Of a stretch of DNA of 64,000 nt, positions 27,114 to 36,126 are shown one piece after another. The position numbers and the translations under genes are program-made. The notes under the pieces are model-generated. The model made no database searches. It saw only the letters and a program-made list of their open reading frames with translations, and was not told the DNA's origin. The number at the start of each line of letters is the position of its first letter. The stretch's first letter is position 1. Where the stretch lies: contig NZ_WLCM01000004.1 in the NCBI RefSeq assembly GCF_013317235.1, positions 137,808 to 201,807 on the forward strand, written 5' to 3'. The DNA comes from Leisingera sp. ANG59. GTDB lineage: Bacteria > Pseudomonadota > Alphaproteobacteria > Rhodobacterales > Rhodobacteraceae.

Positions 27114-28010
27114 ATGGCGAATTATGCAAACCTGCCTGCCCCGACACCCGAAGGCGGCCTGAACCGGTATCTCCAGGAAATCCGCAAGTTTCCGCTGCTG
27201 GAGCCGGAAGAGGAATACATGCTGGCCAAGCGCTGGGTCGAGGAACAGGATGCGGCCTCTGCGCACAAGATGGTGACGTCCCATCTGCGGCTCGCGGCCA
27301 AGATCGCCATGGGCTACCGCGGCTACGGCCTGCCGCAGGCCGAAGTGATCTCCGAGGCCAACGTCGGCTTGATGCAGGCGGTGAAGCGTTTTGATCCAGA
27401 AAAGGGGTTCCGCCTGGCAACCTACGCCATGTGGTGGATCCGGGCCTCGATCCAGGAATACATCCTGCGCTCTTGGTCGCTGGTGAAGCTTGGCACCACC
27501 TCGGCGCAGAAGAAGCTTTTCTTCAACCTGCGCAAGGCCAAGGCCCGCATCGGCGCGCTGGAGGAGGGCGACCTGCGCCCCGAGAATGTCGCGCAGATTG
27601 CTCACGACCTTGGCGTGACCGAGGATGAGGTGATCTCGATGAACCGCCGTATGTCCGGCGGCGATGCCTCGCTGAATGCCACCGTCGGCTCCGAGGGCGA
27701 AGGAACCATGCAGTGGCAGGACTGGCTGGAGGACGAAGATGCCGACCAGGCCGGCGACTATGAAGCCCGCGATGAACTGGAAGCCCGCCGCGAGCTGCTG
27801 GCCGAGGCGCTGGATGTACTGAACGACCGCGAGAAGGACATCTTGACCCAGCGCCGCCTGATGGATCAGGCGGTGACGCTGGAAGAGCTGAGCACGCAGT
27901 ACAACGTCAGCCGCGAACGGATCCGTCAGATCGAGGTGCGCGCGTTCGAGAAGCTGCAGAAGAAAATGCGCGATCTGGCGATGGAAAAGGGCATGCTGAA
28001 CAGCGTCTGA
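27114..28010 (+). CDS. rpoH: RNA polymerase sigma-32 (heat-shock) factor
   Basis: RpoH (298 aa) directs transcription of chaperone and stress genes. Region 2 is clear (VTSHLRLAAKIAMGYRGYGL, ISEANVGLMQAVKRFDPEKGFRLATYAMWWIRASIQEYIL). The RpoH box is QKKLFFNLRKAK (near residue 134), and region 4.2 ends [23 protein letters not shown] 27114 has GGGAGG upstream. Rhodobacteraceae usually carry two RpoH paralogues; this one resembles RpoHI in length and motif, but I cannot separate them firmly. Confidence 0.95.
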   Translation: MANYANLPAPTPEGGLNRYLQEIRKFPLLEPEEEYMLAKRWVEEQDAASAHKMVTSHLRLAAKIAMGYRGYGLPQAEVISEANVGLMQAVKRFDPEKGFRLATYAMWWIRASIQEYILRSWSLVKLGTTSAQKKLFFNLRKAKARIGALEEGDLRPENVAQIAHDLGVTEDEVISMNRRMSGGDASLNATVGSEGEGTMQWQDWLEDEDADQAGDYEARDELEARRELLAEALDVLNDREKDILTQRRLMDQAVTLEELSTQYNVSRERIRQIEVRAFEKLQKKMRDLAMEKGMLNSV

Positions 28011-28034
28011 TCTATCATCAGCGCGAAGGTTGGA

Positions 28035-28061
28035 AAGGCGGTGCACTGCACCGCCTTTTTT
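28035..28061 (+). terminator. Intrinsic terminator of rpoH
   Basis: AAGGCGGTGCA and TGCACCGCCTT form an 11-bp inverted repeat around one base, followed by TTTTTT. Inner pairs must open to form the loop. Confidence 0.85.
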
Positions 28062-28062
28062 C

Positions 28063-28528
28063 GTCAACAGACAATGACGCTGGCTTTACGGCAGCGGTTC
28101 TGCCGTAATGTTTCGCGCGCGAAACATTTGGTCAGACGTGCTGACCTACAGGGCTGGCGGATGCTGGCATGACACCCTGTCTGGCACGGGCCTGGCGGTA
28201 AGCTGGGTGCGAGGCTGAATGGGAGGGCTGGCAGAATTGCTGGCTGATTGGTCTAGGCGCGGCTGGCTGAAATCACTCCGGTTGCTGGCGAAGCTTGCTA
28301 TCTGACTGCCCTGACGGGTGGCTAGAGCGCTGGCTGCTTGCGGCCTGGTGATTCTGGCTTGCTTGCAATTTCTGTATTCTATGTAGCTGGCCGGGGCAGG
28401 GCGGTCAATGGAAAATGCAATAAAATCAGATAGTTGATAGATTTACTCGGAAATTCGCGGCGGCGGGCACTGGTCAGACCGCGCAAGCGCCCCTAAAATT
28501 CATGTGCTTTGGTGATGGAGGAGACCCC
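28063..28528. other. Gene-free region with palindromes and CTGGC repeats
   Basis: No convincing open frame on either strand. It contains an 8-bp hairpin (28087-28107), a perfect 22-bp palindrome (28107-28128) and about twelve CTGGC pentamers between 28078 and 28400. Downstream of that it becomes A+T-richer, probably the promoter of the zinc-finger gene. Confidence 0.6.
28107..28128. repeat. Perfect 22-bp palindrome with parS-like half-sites
   Basis: A perfect inverted repeat whose arms read TGTTTC and GAAACA around a GCGCGC core. The arms equal those of the chromosomal ParB site (TGTTTC-ACGT-GAAACA), but the core is 6 instead of 4 bases, so it is not a standard parS. It could be an operator. 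Confidence 0.5.
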
Positions 28529-28798
28529 ATGGCAGGCGGCTGGGCGCAGGACGGCGCGGTGAATGAGCAGATCGAAGCCTCGATCAACGACGAACTGGCG
28601 CGGCTGAAGGCGCAGAAACGTCCGGTGGGCGAGAGCTTGACCCACTGTGCTGAATGCGAGGAGCCGATCCCGGAAAAACGTCGCGTTGCCCTTCCCGGCG
28701 TCAAGCTCTGCATCGACTGCCAGCAGGAACGCGACGGCATCCACCAGGCACGCGGCGGTATAAACCGGCGCGGCTCCAAGGACAGTCAGCTGAAATAG
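28529..28798 (+). CDS. DksA/TraR-type C4 zinc-finger protein
   Basis: An 89-residue protein with the DksA/TraR zinc finger CAECEEPIPEKRR and LCIDCQ (Cys near residues 37, 40, 58 and 61). It lacks the long coiled coil of full DksA, so it belongs to the short TraR/YbiI-like class that may act on RNA polymerase. GGAGGAG lies 5 bases before the ATG. It converges on a GNAT gene. Confidence 0.88.
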   Translation: MAGGWAQDGAVNEQIEASINDELARLKAQKRPVGESLTHCAECEEPIPEKRRVALPGVKLCIDCQQERDGIHQARGGINRRGSKDSQLK

Positions 28799-28809
28799 GG
28801 CGGTCGCGG

Positions 28810-29340
28810 TCAGTCGTGCTGGAAGCCCCGGCGCAGGATGTGCTGCGGCCCGGCGACGCCATGCGGGTATATGCTGCGGGTGTCGGTGAAGCCGCCTTTC
28901 AGGTAGCAGCGGATTGCGGCCGGGTTTTGCAGGTTCACAGTCAGCACCACAGCGTTGCGATCGGGATGCAGCTCGGCCAGATAGGCGGGCAGGGCGGTCA
29001 CCGCGGCGGTGGCCATGCCGCGGCCCTGAATCCTGTGGTCGATCATGAACGCGCGCAGGCCTAGCTCATCCTGGCGGGCGAATTCATAGGTTTCATGATA
29101 CAGACGGTCGATTTTGAAGAAGCCAACGACGCTGGAGCCGTCGAGGATGGCATGGAAATCCACACCATCCTCCTGTTCCTGAAAGGCCTGCGCGACGGTG
29201 CCGGAGAAGCGGACCTGATCCGGTTCCACGTGGATATGGGCGACCAGATCAAATTCCTCGCGGGCCACAGGGCGCAGGGTAAGGTCTAGGGCTCCGCCCG
29301 TTCGCGGGAGAAACGCTCCACAGGAGCGTTTCCGGGACAC
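28810..29340 (-). CDS. GNAT family N-acetyltransferase
   Basis: An acetyltransferase of about 176 residues with HRIQGRGMATAAVTALPAYL as the acetyl-CoA loop (about 100-120) and LQNPAAIRCYLKGGFTDTRS near the C-terminus. The start is uncertain. GTG 29340 has GGAGGAG 7 bases upstream, inside the end of pepF, but a stable hairpin (stem GAAACGCTCC/GGAGCGTTTC near 29310-29335) lies just after it. Recognisable homology begins about residue 17 (LDLTLRPVAREEFDLV). Substrate unknown. Confidence 0.75.
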   Translation of the reverse strand: MSRKRSCGAFLPRTGGALDLTLRPVAREEFDLVAHIHVEPDQVRFSGTVAQAFQEQEDGVDFHAILDGSSVVGFFKIDRLYHETYEFARQDELGLRAFMIDHRIQGRGMATAAVTALPAYLAELHPDRNAVVLTVNLQNPAAIRCYLKGGFTDTRSIYPHGVAGPQHILRRGFQHD

Positions 29341-29344
29341 CCGC

Positions 29345-31165
29345 TCACTCCTCCATCGCCTCCAGCTCATCAATGAAGCCGGAGATCATGGACAGGCCCT
29401 TGTCCCAGAACTTGGGGTCGGTAGCGTCGAGGCCGAAGGGCGCCAGAAGTTCCTTGTGGTGCTTGGAACCGCCCGCCTTCAGCATCTCGAAATACTTGTC
29501 CTCGAAGCCTTCGGCACCCGAGGCGTAGACCGAGTAAAGCGCGTTCACCAGGCCGTCGCCGAAGGCATAGGCGTAGACGTAGAAGGGCGAGTGCACGAAG
29601 TGCGGGATGTAGGCCCAGAAGGTCTCGTAACCGTCCATGTATTCAAAGGCTTCGCCCAAGGATTCCGCCTGCACCGACATCCAGATGGCGTTGATGTCAT
29701 CCGGCGTCAGTTCACCCGAGGCGCGGGCGGCGTGCAGTTTGCATTCGAAGTCATAGAAGGCGATCTGGCGGACCACCGTGTTGATCATGTCCTCAACCTT
29801 GCCCGCCAGAAGCACCTTGCGCTGCTCCTTGGTTTCGGCCTTGTCCAGCATCTTGCGGAAGGTCAGCATTTCGCCAAAGACAGACGCGGTTTCCGCCAGT
29901 GTCAGCGGGGTGGAGGAGAGCATCTCGCCCTGTTCCGCCGCCAGCACCTGGTGCACGCCGTGGCCCAGCTCATGCGCCAGGGTCATCACGTCGCGCGGCT
30001 TGCCCAGGTAGTTGAGCATCACATAGGGGTGCACGTTGGTGACGGTCGGATGGGCAAAGGCGCCGGGCGCCTTGCCCGGTTTCACGCCCGCGTCGATCCA
30101 GCCGTCCGAGAAGAACGGTGCCGCGATCTCGCCCATGCGGGGATCAAAGGCGTTGTAGGCCTCCATCACGGTCCTTTCAGCCTCTTCCCAGCCAATGGTG
30201 CGGGTGTCTTCCAGCGGCAGCGGCGCGTTGCGGTCCCAGACCTGCATCACATCCAGCCCCAGCCATTTGCGCTTCAGCTCGTAGTAGCGGTGGCTGAGCT
30301 TGGGGTAGGCGGCAACCACCGCCTCGCGCAGGGCCTCGACGACCTCGGGCTCGACGTCGTTGGACAGGTGGCGGCCGGTCTGCGGGCTGGGCATGCCGCG
30401 CCAGCGGTCGATGATTTCCTTTTCCTTGGCCTGGGTGTTGTGAACACGGGCAAAAGTCTTGATGTTCTCAGCAAAGACGCGGGCCAGTTCTCGGGCGGCG
30501 GCCTCGCGTTTGCTGCGGTCCTGTTCGGTCAGCAGGTTCAAGGTGCCTTCGATGTTCAGCTCTTCGCCGTTCACGGTGAAGGTGAGGCCGGCGATAGTCT
30601 CGTCGAACAGCTTCTCCCAGGCGTCGCCGACGATGCCGAGATCGTGCATGAATTTCTCCAGCTCGTCCGACAGCTGGTAAGGCTTCATTGCGCGGATGCG
30701 GCGGAACACGCTGTCATAGCGCGCCAATTCCGCGTTGGCGGCCAGATGCGCGTCCATCACACTGTTTTCGATGCGGTTCAGCTCCAGCGTGAAGAACACC
30801 AGCGGAGTTGTGGCAATGGTCACCTTTTCCTGGCAGTCGGACAGGAAGGCGGCACGGTCCGCGTCGGTGGTCAGCTGATAGTAGCGCAGGCCCGCGAAGG
30901 ACATGAGGCGCCCGGCGATGTTGTTGATCTTCTCGTTGCGCTGCACGCAGGTCAGCAGCCCGTCTGCATCCAGATCCGTTAGCTTGCCCTCGTAATCGGC
31001 GGCAAAGGCGGCGCATTCCTGCTCCAGCCACTCCAGGTCGCGGGCCAGTTCAGGGGCGTCCTCGGAGGTGTAGAGGTCGCTGAGGTCCCATTCCGGCAGG
31101 TCGCCGAGGCCGCCGGAACCGGCAGAGGCGTTTGCGTCGCGGACGGGGAAGGGAAGCTGGAACAT
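29345..31165 (-). CDS. pepF: M3 family oligoendopeptidase F
   Basis: A 606-residue zinc metallopeptidase that cleaves short peptides in the cytoplasm. The active-site motif is LAHELGHGVHQ (HExxH, near residue 395), with the third ligand downstream in LAETASVFGEML. The N-terminal PepF domain is present (WDLSDLYTSEDAPEL, near residue 25). ATG 31165 has CAGGAG upstream. Length is normal for the family. The downstream GNAT gene on the same strand nearly abuts it. Confidence 0.95.
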   Translation of the reverse strand: MFQLPFPVRDANASAGSGGLGDLPEWDLSDLYTSEDAPELARDLEWLEQECAAFAADYEGKLTDLDADGLLTCVQRNEKINNIAGRLMSFAGLRYYQLTTDADRAAFLSDCQEKVTIATTPLVFFTLELNRIENSVMDAHLAANAELARYDSVFRRIRAMKPYQLSDELEKFMHDLGIVGDAWEKLFDETIAGLTFTVNGEELNIEGTLNLLTEQDRSKREAAARELARVFAENIKTFARVHNTQAKEKEIIDRWRGMPSPQTGRHLSNDVEPEVVEALREAVVAAYPKLSHRYYELKRKWLGLDVMQVWDRNAPLPLEDTRTIGWEEAERTVMEAYNAFDPRMGEIAAPFFSDGWIDAGVKPGKAPGAFAHPTVTNVHPYVMLNYLGKPRDVMTLAHELGHGVHQVLAAEQGEMLSSTPLTLAETASVFGEMLTFRKMLDKAETKEQRKVLLAGKVEDMINTVVRQIAFYDFECKLHAARASGELTPDDINAIWMSVQAESLGEAFEYMDGYETFWAYIPHFVHSPFYVYAYAFGDGLVNALYSVYASGAEGFEDKYFEMLKAGGSKHHKELLAPFGLDATDPKFWDKGLSMISGFIDELEAMEE

Positions 31166-31312
31166 GGGGGCTCCTGTCATGAGAAATGCATTGACCCAAC
31201 ATCTAAGGGCGGGCATGCGGGATCACAAGCAGCCGGATGCCGGGCCGCAAGAGAATGGCATATTCAGGTAAGGAGCACGTAAACGGGGCGTACGCAGCCC
31301 GGGCAACGGGGG

Positions 31313-32275
31313 TTAGCGGCTGTACTGATCAAACAAGCGGCACATGCGGGAAAACACATGGGCGCGGATTTTCGGAGTTTCCATCATAACCTCGTGCTGG
31401 GCCCCCTTGATCAGGTCCAGTTCACCGCCGGGCCAGCGGTCCATGCGGCTGCGGATCGCTGCCGGGCTGACGATCTGTTCATCGGTGCCGAGGAAGGTGA
31501 TGCAGGGCAGGGCGGGGGAGGGCATCTGTTCCAGTTCCGAGCATTCCTCCAGGCTGACCCGCAGCCATTGGATGGTGGGGCCTCCCAGCGCCAGATCTGG
31601 CTGTGCGGACAGTTGGGCGTGCATCAGCTTGTACATCTCGGGATCGGTGGTCAGCGTGTTGCCCTCGAACGGGGTAATCTGCACGTATTGCTCCAACGCG
31701 GTGGTCGGCAGCAGCCGTTCGTCCAAGCGCAGCAGCGGTGCGATACCGCCAAGTGCGTGAACGAGCGGGCGTAGCAGCGGCGGGATCTGGATACCCCACA
31801 TCGGGCCGGTGAAGGCGCAGGAATTGACCTCCAGCCCTTCGATCAGCGCCCGCAGGCCGATGGCGCCGCCCATCGAATGGCCAACCAGGTGCCAGGGCCG
31901 GGGCAGATCCAATTGCGCGGCCAGTGCGGCCAGCGCCTGCACGTCTTTCTGGAAGTCGGTGAAATGGCCGACATGGCCCAGCCGGCGTTCGGCCAGCATC
32001 CGTCCCGCAAGCCCCTGGCCGCGCCAGTCCACGGTCAGCGTGGCATAGCCCCGGGCGGCGAACTCAGCCGCGGCAGGGCCGTATTTCTCTATGTATTCCG
32101 TGCGTCCGGGGAACAGCAGGACCGTGCCCTTTGCCTTCCCTTCAGGACGCCAGTGGCCCGCACGGATGCGCAGGCCATCGCAGGTGTGCACCCAGTGGGC
32201 TTCCCCGCCTGCCGGTCCCTGCGCGATTTCCGCAAACAGGGGGGCAGGCTGGAGGTCCACCTGGGTGCCGTCCAT
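31313..32275 (-). CDS. Alpha/beta hydrolase, lysophospholipase (PldB-like)
   Basis: A 320-residue serine hydrolase. The nucleophile elbow is GHSMGG (near residue 132). The front half has LLFPGRTEYIEKYGPAAAEF and VDWRGQGLAGR, typical of monoacylglycerol lipase/PldB proteins, and the catalytic His lies near the C-terminus (KGAQHEVMMET). Its ATG overlaps the stop of the SCP2 gene (TGATG), so the two are translationally coupled, suggesting a lipid-related job. Confidence 0.9.
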   Translation of the reverse strand: MDGTQVDLQPAPLFAEIAQGPAGGEAHWVHTCDGLRIRAGHWRPEGKAKGTVLLFPGRTEYIEKYGPAAAEFAARGYATLTVDWRGQGLAGRMLAERRLGHVGHFTDFQKDVQALAALAAQLDLPRPWHLVGHSMGGAIGLRALIEGLEVNSCAFTGPMWGIQIPPLLRPLVHALGGIAPLLRLDERLLPTTALEQYVQITPFEGNTLTTDPEMYKLMHAQLSAQPDLALGGPTIQWLRVSLEECSELEQMPSPALPCITFLGTDEQIVSPAAIRSRMDRWPGGELDLIKGAQHEVMMETPKIRAHVFSRMCRLFDQYSR

Positions 32276-32565
32276 CAGGCGAGCGCCGAGGCGAGCTGCA
32301 TTGCCGTGCCCATGTCGCCGTCAATGGTCAGCTTGCCGGACATGAAGGCCGCGGTGGGGTTCAGGTCGCCCTCCAGGATCGACTGGAAAGTGTCGGCATC
32401 CGCGCTCATGGTGACATCGGCCTCTTCGTCGGCGACGCGGGCACCGGAGCTGTCCAGCATGATGGCGCCCAGGCCTTCGATCTGGAACTTGGCGGTGGAC
32501 GCGAACTCGCCTGCATCCAGTTTGCCGTTCAGGGCCTCAGCCGCCTGCTCAAGGGTAACGCTCAT
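32275..32565 (-). CDS. SCP2 sterol-binding domain protein
   Basis: A 96-residue protein made only of an SCP2-like lipid-binding domain: FQIEGLGAIMLDSSG, DVTMSADADTFQSILEGDLNPTAAFMSGKLTIDGDMG, AMQLASAL. Such proteins bind lipids or acyl-CoA in a hydrophobic pocket. ATG 32565 follows GAGGA; the frame continues upstream, but the domain starts here. The last base of its stop is the first base of the lysophospholipase start. Confidence 0.9.
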   Translation of the reverse strand: MSVTLEQAAEALNGKLDAGEFASTAKFQIEGLGAIMLDSSGARVADEEADVTMSADADTFQSILEGDLNPTAAFMSGKLTIDGDMGTAMQLASALA

Positions 32566-32665
32566 CTTGATCCTCAATCTGTTGGGCGCGTGTATAGCAC
32601 AAACCTGTGAAGCCATAGCAGCTAATACTGGTAAATGCAGCGCGCAGGATTACACTGGGGGCATC

Positions 32666-33232
32666 ATGGTGGCAAATTTCCCAAAGCTCAAAGCTATCGT
32701 GGCGGCAACGGCGGCTGCAATCACGCTGGGCCTGCCCGCGGTTTGCGCGGCACAGCAGCTTTCCGCAGATGTGCTGCTGCAGGATCTGGCGCAGTCCGAA
32801 GCGTCAGAGGCGGCGGCGATCGACCGCGAACTGCAGGCGCTGTGGGCCAAGAGCGGCTCTCCGGCGATGGACCTGCTGCTGCGGCGCGGGCGCGACGCGA
32901 TGGAACGCGGTGACCTGCAGGAGGCGGTGGAGCATCTGACCGCGCTGACAGATCATGCACCGGAGTTCGCCCGCGGCTGGTACGAGCGCGCGCGGGTTTA
33001 TTTCGAAATCGGGCTTTACGGGCCGTCGATTGCGGATCTGGAGCGGTCACTTGCGCTGAATCCCCAGGACTACAACGCGATCTATGCGCTGGGCGTGGTG
33101 TTTGAGCAGTTCCGCCAGCCGGAGCGCGCCTATCAGGCCTACCAGCGCGCCAAGACTATACATCCGCACCACGAGGAAGTAAGCAGCGCCCTCGAACGTC
33201 TGAAGCCCTCGATCGAGGGCAGGGAACTGTAA
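32666..33232 (+). CDS. Exported TPR-repeat protein
   Basis: A 188-residue exported protein with a signal peptide (residues 1-30, ending AVCAAQQ) and three tetratricopeptide repeats: MDLLLRRGRDAMERGDLQEAVEHLTAL, FARGWYERARVYFEIGLYGPSIADLERSLALN, and YNAIYALGVVFEQFRQPERAYQAYQ. TPR domains mediate protein contacts, here probably in the periplasm. The frame is open far upstream, but ATG 32666 gives the signal peptide. It is divergent from the SCP2 gene. Confidence 0.85.
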   Translation: MVANFPKLKAIVAATAAAITLGLPAVCAAQQLSADVLLQDLAQSEASEAAAIDRELQALWAKSGSPAMDLLLRRGRDAMERGDLQEAVEHLTALTDHAPEFARGWYERARVYFEIGLYGPSIADLERSLALNPQDYNAIYALGVVFEQFRQPERAYQAYQRAKTIHPHHEEVSSALERLKPSIEGREL

Positions 33233-33260
33233 GCCCCTTTGGGGCGCGGGGGCTGAAGAT

Positions 33261-36119
33261 ATGGCAAGCGCATCACGGATCGTGGCCGTCCTGGGCCCGA
33301 CCAATACCGGTAAAACCCATTACGCCATCGAGCGGATGCTGGGCTACCGCACCGGGGTGGTGGGGTTCCCGCTGCGCCTGCTGGCGCGCGAGGTCTATGA
33401 CAAGGTGGTGGCAGCGCGCGGGCCGTCGGTGGTTGCGCTGGTCACCGGCGAGGAGCGGATCGTGCCGCCGCGGGCGCAGTACTGGATCTGCACGGTGGAG
33501 GCGATGCCGGAGGGCATGGGCTGTGACTTCCTGGCCATTGACGAGATCCAGCTCTGCGCCGACCCGGAGCGCGGCCATGTGTTCACTGACCGGCTGCTGC
33601 GCGCCCGCGGCACTCATGAGACGCTTTTCTTGGGCGCTGACACCATGCGCGGGCCGATCTCCACCCTGGTGCCGGGCGTTGAGTTCGTCCGGCGCGAGCG
33701 GATGTCCGATCTGGCCTATGCGGGTTCGAAAAAGATAAGCCGGATGCCGCCCCGGACCGCAATCGTCGGGTTTTCGGTTGATAATGTCTATGCCATTGCC
33801 GAACTGATCCGCCGCCAGAAGGGCGGTGCGGCAGTGGTGATGGGGGCGCTGAGCCCGCGGACACGCAACGCGCAGGTGGAGCTTTATCAGAATGGCGAGG
33901 TCGACTATCTGGTCGCCACCGATGCCATCGGCATGGGCCTCAACCTCGACATCGACCATGTGGCGTTCTCCTCCACCGTCAAGTTCGACGGCCGCCGGAT
34001 GCGTCCCTTGGCTCCCAATGAGCTGGCGCAGATCGCAGGCCGCGCGGGCCGCGGCATGAGCCACGGCACCTTCGGTGTCACCGGCGGCGCACGGCCGCTG
34101 GATGAGGGCACCGCCTCGGCGATCATGAACCATCAATTCACACCGCTGAAGAAACTGAACTGGCGGTCTGCGGACTTGCAGTTCGGCACCGTTGAGGCGC
34201 TGATCAACGCACTCGAATCAAGCCCGTCGAACGAGCACCTGACCAAGGCGCGCGAGGCGGATGATCTGGGGGCGCTGAAAATGCTGTCGCGGGAATCCGC
34301 CGTTATTGCCCGCACCACCAACGCGCAATCGGTGAAACTGCTGTGGGATGTCTGCCGGATTCCGGATTTCCGCGGCATCAGCCACGCCGAACATGCCTCG
34401 CTTCTAGGGGTGATTTTCGAGCATCTGCACGGCGGCGGGGTGGTGCCGGACGACTGGATGGCCCGCCAGATAAAGCGGATTGACCGCACCGACGGAAACA
34501 TCGACACATTGTCCAAACGTCTGGCATTTATCCGGACGTGGACATATGTCGCGCAGCGGAATGGCTGGCTGCGTGACGAAAGCCATTGGCGCGGGGAGAC
34601 GCGCGCTGTAGAAGACAGGTTGTCGGATGCTCTGCACGAGCGTTTGACTCAGCGATTTGTGGACCGGCGCACGTCTGTGCTGTTGCGGCGGCTCAAACAG
34701 AAGGAGGCCCTTTTGGCCGAAGTGAATGACAAGGGTGAAGTGACGGTCGAAGGCGAATTCGTCGGCCGTCTGGAGGGGTTCCGGTTCAGCCCGGACAAAG
34801 CTGCGCAAGGCACTGAGGCGAAGGCCCTCAAGGCGGCATCGCTGCAGGCTTTGGCGCCGCAATTCCATCTGCGTGCGGACCGGTTCTATAACGCGCCCGA
34901 CACCGAGATCGATTTTACCGAGCAGGGCGGCCTGATGTGGGGCGAGCATGCGGTGGGCAAGCTGGTTGCCGGCGCCGACGCGCTGAACCCGCAGATCGAG
35001 GTTTTTGTGGATGAGGCCGCAGGACCGGATGTCGCCCAGAAGGTCGAACGCCGCCTGCTGCATTTCATCACCCGCAAGATCAATGCGCTGTTCGAGCCGC
35101 TGTTGAACCTGCAGAAGGACGAAGAGCTGACCGGCCTGGCGCGCGGCTTTGCCTTCCGCATGGTCGAAAACCTTGGCGTGCTGCCGCGTGCAGGCGTGGC
35201 GCAAGAGGTCAAGGACCTGGACCAGGACGCCCGGGGCGCGCTGCGCAAGCATGGCATCCGGTTCGGCCAGTTCACCATTTTCATGCCGCTTCTGCTGAAG
35301 CCCGCGCCGACCCGCCTGCGCTTGGTGCTATGGTCGCTGGCCAACGGTCTGCAGGACTTCCCCGAGGCACCGCCCCCGGGTCTGGTCACCGTGCCCTCCA
35401 TCAAGGACGCGCCCGAAGGCTATGACACCATGTCCGGCTACCGCGCCGCCGGCGAGCGGATGATCCGGATCGACATGCTGGAGCGCCTGGCCGATATGCT
35501 GCGCAGCGAAGACAGCCGCGGCGGCTTTGAAGCCAAGGCCGACATGCTGTCGATCACCGGCATGACGCTGGAGCAGTTCGCTGACCTGATGCAGGGCCTG
35601 GGCTATAAGGCCGAGAAGGGCGAGCGGCAGAAGGTGAAGGCGGCGGAAGCGAAGCCCGCAGAGGCGGCTGAAGAGGCGCCCGTTGCGGAAGAGGCCGCTG
35701 CAGAAGCGCCTGCGGCAGAAGCATCGGAAACACCGGTAGAAGAATCTGCTGGCGAAGCTCCTGCAGCCGAGGTCGCGCCCGCGGCACAGGCCGAGGAAGC
35801 CGAAGCCGAAGCGGCTGCTGATGCAGAACCCGAGGTCGAGGTCTTCTTTACCTTCACCTGGGGCGGCAACCGCGGCGGACGCCAAGGCGGCGGCCAGCGC
35901 CAGCAGAACCGCCGTCCGCAGGGCGAAGGCAAGCCTGGCGGCAAGGGCAAGCCGCGTGGCGCCAAGGGCGGCGACCGCGGCAAGCCGGGACGCAAGGGCG
36001 GCCCGCGCCAGGATCAGGGAGCCAAGACCTACTCCTCGCGTCCTGCCAAGAAGGAAAAGCAGATCGACCCGGACAACCCCTTTGCCGCAGCGCTGATGGG
36101 GCTGAAGCAGGGCGATTGA
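33261..36119 (+). CDS. Suv3-like DExH-type RNA helicase with low-complexity tail
   Basis: A 952-residue helicase. Walker A is GPTNTGKT (residues 11-18), motif II is DEIQ near 94, and the second RecA domain carries TDAIGMGLNLD and QIAGRAGRG. This matches the Suv3/mitochondrial-degradosome helicase family found in alphaproteobacteria. After about residue 790 a long Ala/Glu-rich stretch is followed by a Gly/Arg/Lys-rich tail (GGNRGGRQGGGQRQQNRRP), a likely RNA-binding region. An S4 RNA-binding protein follows after 7 bases. Confidence 0.9.
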   Translation: MASASRIVAVLGPTNTGKTHYAIERMLGYRTGVVGFPLRLLAREVYDKVVAARGPSVVALVTGEERIVPPRAQYWICTVEAMPEGMGCDFLAIDEIQLCADPERGHVFTDRLLRARGTHETLFLGADTMRGPISTLVPGVEFVRRERMSDLAYAGSKKISRMPPRTAIVGFSVDNVYAIAELIRRQKGGAAVVMGALSPRTRNAQVELYQNGEVDYLVATDAIGMGLNLDIDHVAFSSTVKFDGRRMRPLAPNELAQIAGRAGRGMSHGTFGVTGGARPLDEGTASAIMNHQFTPLKKLNWRSADLQFGTVEALINALESSPSNEHLTKAREADDLGALKMLSRESAVIARTTNAQSVKLLWDVCRIPDFRGISHAEHASLLGVIFEHLHGGGVVPDDWMARQIKRIDRTDGNIDTLSKRLAFIRTWTYVAQRNGWLRDESHWRGETRAVEDRLSDALHERLTQRFVDRRTSVLLRRLKQKEALLAEVNDKGEVTVEGEFVGRLEGFRFSPDKAAQGTEAKALKAASLQALAPQFHLRADRFYNAPDTEIDFTEQGGLMWGEHAVGKLVAGADALNPQIEVFVDEAAGPDVAQKVERRLLHFITRKINALFEPLLNLQKDEELTGLARGFAFRMVENLGVLPRAGVAQEVKDLDQDARGALRKHGIRFGQFTIFMPLLLKPAPTRLRLVLWSLANGLQDFPEAPPPGLVTVPSIKDAPEGYDTMSGYRAAGERMIRIDMLERLADMLRSEDSRGGFEAKADMLSITGMTLEQFADLMQGLGYKAEKGERQKVKAAEAKPAEAAEEAPVAEEAAAEAPAAEASETPVEESAGEAPAAEVAPAAQAEEAEAEAAADAEPEVEVFFTFTWGGNRGGRQGGGQRQQNRRPQGEGKPGGKGKPRGAKGGDRGKPGRKGGPRQDQGAKTYSSRPAKKEKQIDPDNPFAAALMGLKQGD

Positions 36120-36126
36120 TCCTGCC

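Noticed and set aside
28107..28128. Canonical chromosomal parS site
   Set aside because: The central four bases ACGT are replaced by six bases, which changes half-site spacing; kept only as a palindrome of interest.
29456..30982. 508-residue open frame antisense to pepF
   Set aside because: It lies wholly within the clear M3 peptidase gene and has the composition of a shadow frame.
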